This document shows positions 61,763-64,000 of a DNA stretch of 64,000 nt, piece after piece. This stretch comes from Claveliimonas monacensis (GTDB taxonomy: Bacteria; Bacillota; Clostridia; Lachnospirales; Lachnospiraceae). Made by a program: the position numbers and the translations under genes. Within the stretch, counting starts at the first letter, position 1; every line of letters begins with the position of its first letter. The notes under the pieces were generated by a model. That model had not been told where the DNA came from and did no database searches. It worked only from the letters and a program-made list of their open reading frames with translations. The DNA lies in the NCBI RefSeq assembly GCF_014982975.1, contig NZ_JADCKL010000003.1:186001-250000 (forward strand), written 5' to 3'.

Positions 61763-63091
61763 ATGAATGAAAAAGCAGTTCGTAATTTGATAGTGGAGAC
61801 AGTGATCTGTGCGGCTTTTTATGTTGGCAGTTTCCTGGCCTCCAGGGGAGGAGTGCACGTGTTGAGTGCTCTCCTTCTCATTGTCTACGCTCTTGGCGTC
61901 TATATCTGCCGCTTCAGGGAGACAGGAAATCTTGTGGATATGAAAGGATTGTTTGTGCTGGCCTGGGTGGGCGGACAGGGGATTGCCTGCCTGCAGTTGA
62001 GCAATCTCCAGACAGATTGGAATGTCTGGACCTGGGTGAGCTTTTTTTTGGCTTACATCGGCTTTTGTGCCGGATACCTGCAGAAGAGGACTCCCTCTGA
62101 GGACAGAGAGATTTCGGGTGATGCGATAAGTGCAAACAGACTTCTGATCTGCGCCTGCGCGCTGGCAGTCATATCCTGGATCTGTTTTTTGATCGAATTT
62201 TTGGCAGTGGGCTTTATCCCTCTCTTTTCGGAGGAACCTCACGCCTATTCTTATTTCCACGTGTCGGGTGTGCACTACTTTACTATCAGCTGCATACTGG
62301 TCCCGGCTATCACCGTTCTCTACTGGAAGGCAAAAGAAAAGAAAAGCACCAGAGACTGGGTGCTGCTTGGATTGGCAAATTTTACAGCTGTAGCGGTTCC
62401 GATCCTGTGCGTGTCCAGATTTCAGCTTTTGTTTGCCGTGGGGTTTGCTGTTGTGGTCTATATCCTGACTAACAAAAATCTGAACTGGAAAGTGCTGCTG
62501 CTTCTGCTGGCCATTATGGTTCCTGTTTATGTCGGACTTACCGTGGCGAGAAACCATGATGTGGAATATCTGAATGGCATTTTTGATATGAAGAATCGTA
62601 ATACGCCTATTTTTGTCACGCAGCCCTACATATATGTGGCAAATAATTTTGAGAATTTCAACTGTCTGGTAGAGCAGATCGCAGAACATACATATGGCCT
62701 GCGGATGTTGTTTCCGGTATTTGCCCTGACTGGGCTAAAGTTCGTTTTCCCAGAGCTGACAACAAGTCCGATTTATATAACTAAGCCGGAACTTACCACT
62801 TTAACCATGTTCTACGATGCGTATTATGATTTCGGAATAGTGGGAGTCCTCCTCCTTGCGCTGGCTATCGGATTTGCAGCCAAGAAATTGACAGGCTGGA
62901 TACACAGAAGCGGTAACCCGGTTGCCTGTCTCTTTTATGGCCAGATTGCCATTTATCTGGGACTGGCGTTTTTTACCACCTGGTTCAGTAATCCTACTAC
63001 CTGGTTCTGGCTCGCGCTTACTACAGTGATGTATCTTTTTGTTGGATATCGCAAAAAGGAAAGGAAAGTTGCTGATGACAGAGAAAATTGA
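61763..63091 (+). CDS. Wzy-like polymerase / O-antigen-polymerase family membrane protein
   Basis: This 442-residue protein has about ten membrane helices and a long periplasmic-type loop. The pattern VAVPILCVSRFQLLF followed by ARNHDVEYLNG and late FFTTWFSNPTTWFW is typical of oligosaccharide-repeat-unit polymerases. It lies five bases after the LCP gene and overlaps the next glycosyltransferase by 17 bases. Polymerase function is inferred from topology and context, not from a motif. Confidence 0.75.
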   Translation: MNEKAVRNLIVETVICAAFYVGSFLASRGGVHVLSALLLIVYALGVYICRFRETGNLVDMKGLFVLAWVGGQGIACLQLSNLQTDWNVWTWVSFFLAYIGFCAGYLQKRTPSEDREISGDAISANRLLICACALAVISWICFLIEFLAVGFIPLFSEEPHAYSYFHVSGVHYFTISCILVPAITVLYWKAKEKKSTRDWVLLGLANFTAVAVPILCVSRFQLLFAVGFAVVVYILTNKNLNWKVLLLLLAIMVPVYVGLTVARNHDVEYLNGIFDMKNRNTPIFVTQPYIYVANNFENFNCLVEQIAEHTYGLRMLFPVFALTGLKFVFPELTTSPIYITKPELTTLTMFYDAYYDFGIVGVLLLALAIGFAAKKLTGWIHRSGNPVACLFYGQIAIYLGLAFFTTWFSNPTTWFWLALTTVMYLFVGYRKKERKVADDREN

Positions 63092-63989
63092 AGTGATCAT
63101 TCCGGTCTACAAGCCGGACAGAGAATTTGAGAAATTGATCTTCCGGCTGAAAAAGCAGACCCGTCTTCCGGACAGGATCCATGTGATCAATACTGTGTCT
63201 GATCGTTTTCCGGCAAAGTTCTGTGAAGAGCAGGGGATCCATGTGACCCACATTGAGAAAGCAGATTTTGATCACGGAGGCACAAGAGATATGGGGATGC
63301 GCCAGTCAGATGCGGACATTGTTGTCTTTATGACCCAGGATGCAGTCCCGGCTGATCCCTTCCTCATAGAGCATTTGACGGCCCCTTTTGAGAGAGAAGA
63401 TGTGGGGGCGGCATATGCCCGCCAGCTTCCAAGGAAGGACTGCCATATCATTGAGCGGTATACCAGGTCTTTTAATTACCCGGAAAAGTCGAGGCTGAAG
63501 GGAAAAGCGGACATACCGGTCCTTGGGATCAAGACGTTCTTCTGCTCGGATGTGTGCGCGGCCTACAGCAAAAAGGCTTACGAGGAAACCGGAGGTTTTG
63601 AGAAGAAGACGATCTTTAATGAGGATATGATCCTGGCAGGACACATGGTCGAAAAAGGATACATGATCGCTTATGCAGCTGATGCCCAGGTGATCCATTC
63701 CCACAATTATACAGGGCTCCAGCAGTTCCATCGGAATTTTGATCTGGCTGTCTCCCAGGCGGAGCACCCGGAAGTATTTGCGGGGATCGCCTCGGAGAGC
63801 GAAGGCATTCGTCTTGTGAAAAGTACGGCCAGGTATCTGCTGAGAGAGAAGAAAGGGTGGCTGATCCCCAAACTGGTATGGCACAGCGGCTGCAAATATT
63901 TGGGATACCGTCTTGGACGCAGTTACCGGAAATTGCCGCTCTGGCTTGTGAGAAAATGTACGATGAGCCAGAGTTATTGGGAAAAATAA
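63075..63989 (+). CDS. GT2 glycosyltransferase, rhamnosyltransferase-like
   Basis: This 304-residue protein has IEVIIPVYKPDREFEKLIFR, ADIVVFMTQDAVPADPFLIE as the donor site, and FFCSDVCAAYSKKAYEETGG, close to RgpB/RfbF-type rhamnosyltransferases. I chose ATG 63075 (AAAGGAAAG upstream) over the longer frame from 63039. It is the last gene in the window; the operon probably continues. Confidence 0.85.
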   Translation: MTEKIEVIIPVYKPDREFEKLIFRLKKQTRLPDRIHVINTVSDRFPAKFCEEQGIHVTHIEKADFDHGGTRDMGMRQSDADIVVFMTQDAVPADPFLIEHLTAPFEREDVGAAYARQLPRKDCHIIERYTRSFNYPEKSRLKGKADIPVLGIKTFFCSDVCAAYSKKAYEETGGFEKKTIFNEDMILAGHMVEKGYMIAYAADAQVIHSHNYTGLQQFHRNFDLAVSQAEHPEVFAGIASESEGIRLVKSTARYLLREKKGWLIPKLVWHSGCKYLGYRLGRSYRKLPLWLVRKCTMSQSYWEK

Positions 63990-64000
63990 TTGCAGTTTTG

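Overview
The window reads as chromosome of a Gram-positive gut Clostridia, most likely a Lachnospiraceae (Blautia/Dorea/Ruminococcus-like). I infer this from protein character (RlmD, CdaA/CdaR, RecD2-ComF, HPr, LCP, GBS-Bsp-like repeat enzymes), strong AGGAGG-type ribosome binding sites, and GC-rich housekeeping genes interrupted by AT-rich accessory blocks. No tRNA, rRNA or CRISPR array was seen.

Layout. (1) 1-4.5 kb: the 3' end of a pcrA-like helicase, a small membrane protein, rlmD, a nitroreductase/ArsR pair and a secreted repeat protein. (2) 4.5-10.2 kb: an accessory region built around uvrB. It holds a LexA-like box and promoter, a decayed AlbA/AAA_4-type regulator, and a 90-codon uvrB 5' fragment. 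Then comes a roughly 3.8-kb AT-rich insert with a PBECR4-like protein behind a structured leader, a minus-strand pair (frameshifted membrane protein plus UPF0489/arginase-like protein) and a phage-gene remnant. The insert ends with a second SOS promoter and a complete uvrB. The two uvrB 5' ends meet their flanks at the same 8-bp sequence, which suggests an integrated element that supplies a replacement gene start. (3) 9.9-23 kb: core genes uvrB-uvrA, an mreB-like gene, recD2-comF, two membrane proteins, cdaA-cdaR and ptsH.

(4) 23-52 kb: a surface-glycan and cell-wall region, strongly AT-rich from about 29.3 to 52.3 kb. It contains CsbB/GtrB-type glycosyltransferases, GtrA, two large paralogous polytopic membrane proteins (possible GT-C transferases), a nucleotidyltransferase, a Wzm/Wzt-type ABC exporter and several GT2 enzymes including a GT2-pyruvyltransferase fusion. 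Two secreted wall enzymes each carry eight GBS-Bsp-like modules: one pairs an amidase with a glucosaminidase, the other has an L,D-transpeptidase domain. An IS4-type insertion sequence with intact ends, a decayed acyltransferase and degenerate stretches mark past insertion and loss. (5) 52.3-64 kb: a GC-richer block with a GerMN-like lipoprotein, a MerR-methyltransferase regulator, the dTDP-rhamnose genes rmlABDC, rhamnosyltransferase-like GT2s, a polyprenyl-phosphate sugar transferase, an LCP ligase and a Wzy-like polymerase.

Taken together, blocks 4 and 5 look like one rhamnose-containing surface polysaccharide programme: precursor synthesis (rml), lipid-linked initiation, assembly, ABC export or polymerisation, attachment to the wall (LCP), side-chain glycosylation (GtrA/GtrB/GT-C) and dedicated wall hydrolases. 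The most unusual signals are the uvrB-targeting element, the structured leader at 6.8-7.0 kb, and a MerR-style 19-bp-spacer promoter with a perfect dyad in front of rmlA.
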